A DNA stretch of 5,256 nt, from contig JAGNPA010000158.1 of NCBI GenBank assembly GCA_017989885.1, positions 1 through 5,256 of the forward strand, given 5' to 3'. The notes under the pieces were generated by a model, which was not told where the DNA came from, did no database searches, and saw only the letters and a list, made by a program, of their open reading frames with translations. Origin of the DNA: Aquabacterium sp. (GTDB lineage Bacteria > Pseudomonadota > Gammaproteobacteria > Burkholderiales > Burkholderiaceae_C). Positions 5,194 through 5,256 of the stretch are shown in pieces. A program made the translations under genes and the position numbers. The stretch's first letter is position 1, and the number at the start of each line of letters is the position of its first letter.

Positions 5194-5256
5194 TCATGGC
5201 AGACGTCTGGGCCACAGTCGTGCGGTGTGCACCAACGCCAGAATCCAGATGGCATC
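5194..5256 (-). CDS. C-terminal tail of a RelE/ParE-family toxin (cut by window edge)
   Basis: In a different minus-strand frame from the YdcF-like gene, 20 codons enter from the right edge and stop at TGA 5194-5196: DAIWILALVHTARLWPRRLP. The pattern of an acidic residue, a hydrophobic beta strand, then a V-x-H-x-A/S-R-x-W/Y-P ending is characteristic of the C-terminus of RelE/ParE-type toxins, which act with an adjacent antitoxin as ribosome-dependent mRNA nucleases or gyrase poisons. The stop is 19 bp before the YdcF-like start, so the two may share a transcript. Only 20 residues are visible, so which subfamily it is, and whether the rest of the gene and the antitoxin are intact, cannot be seen. 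Confidence 0.6.
   Translation of the reverse strand, partial: DAIWILALVHTARLWPRRLP

Noticed and set aside
5175..5255. A 27-codon N-terminal extension of the YdcF-like protein
   Set aside because: The extra residues are Cys/His/Trp-rich and unlike the family N-terminus. The same DNA in another frame encodes a toxin-like tail, and the ATG at 5172-5174 gives the normal layout.

Overview
The window reads as chromosomal DNA from a GC-rich proteobacterium, most likely a betaproteobacterium of the order Burkholderiales. The support is strong G/C preference at third codon positions, a tRNA-Lys with a CUU anticodon, and the familiar look of the CWC-type, ElyC/YdcF-type and nitroreductase genes. The taxon is an inference from style, not from a marker gene. 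No insertion sequence, CRISPR array, integrase or rRNA is visible.

Layout, left to right. (1) 1-190, minus strand: the first 63 codons of a nitroreductase-family flavoprotein that runs off the left edge. (2) 310-511, minus strand: a complete tRNA-Lys(CUU) unit with a sigma70-like promoter, a short leader with two hairpins, the tRNA with encoded CCA, and a strong intrinsic terminator with a GCAA loop. (3) 629-4018, minus strand: a tight two-gene operon and the most unusual part of the window. The upstream gene encodes a roughly 570-residue cytoplasmic protein made mostly of nineteen 21-residue leucine-rich repeats, each with a Cys at the same position. Every seventh repeat is related, giving a 147-residue (441-bp) higher-order repeat. 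The downstream gene encodes a 553-residue protein combining a DnaQ/ExoX-like exonuclease domain with a partly degenerate active site, an FGxxKG-type motif, coiled coils and a J domain with an intact HPD motif. (4) 4022-4188: a 170-bp divergent intergenic region. (5) 4189-4401, plus strand: a small cysteine-rich CWC-family protein, the only plus-strand gene. (6) 4413-5174, minus strand: a DUF218/YdcF-ElyC-family membrane protein, convergent with the CWC gene at an 11-bp gap. (7) 5194-5256, minus strand: the last 20 codons of what looks like a RelE/ParE-family toxin, entering from the right edge.

How they fit together. The LRR and exonuclease/J-domain genes are almost certainly co-expressed: same strand, 9-bp gap, same reading frame, and the ribosome binding site of the second gene overlaps the stop of the first. 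A protein-recognition scaffold, a (possibly inactive) nuclease fold and an Hsp70-recruiting J domain in one operon form a plausible but uncharacterised functional pair. The other genes look like ordinary housekeeping or accessory genes with no visible link to it.
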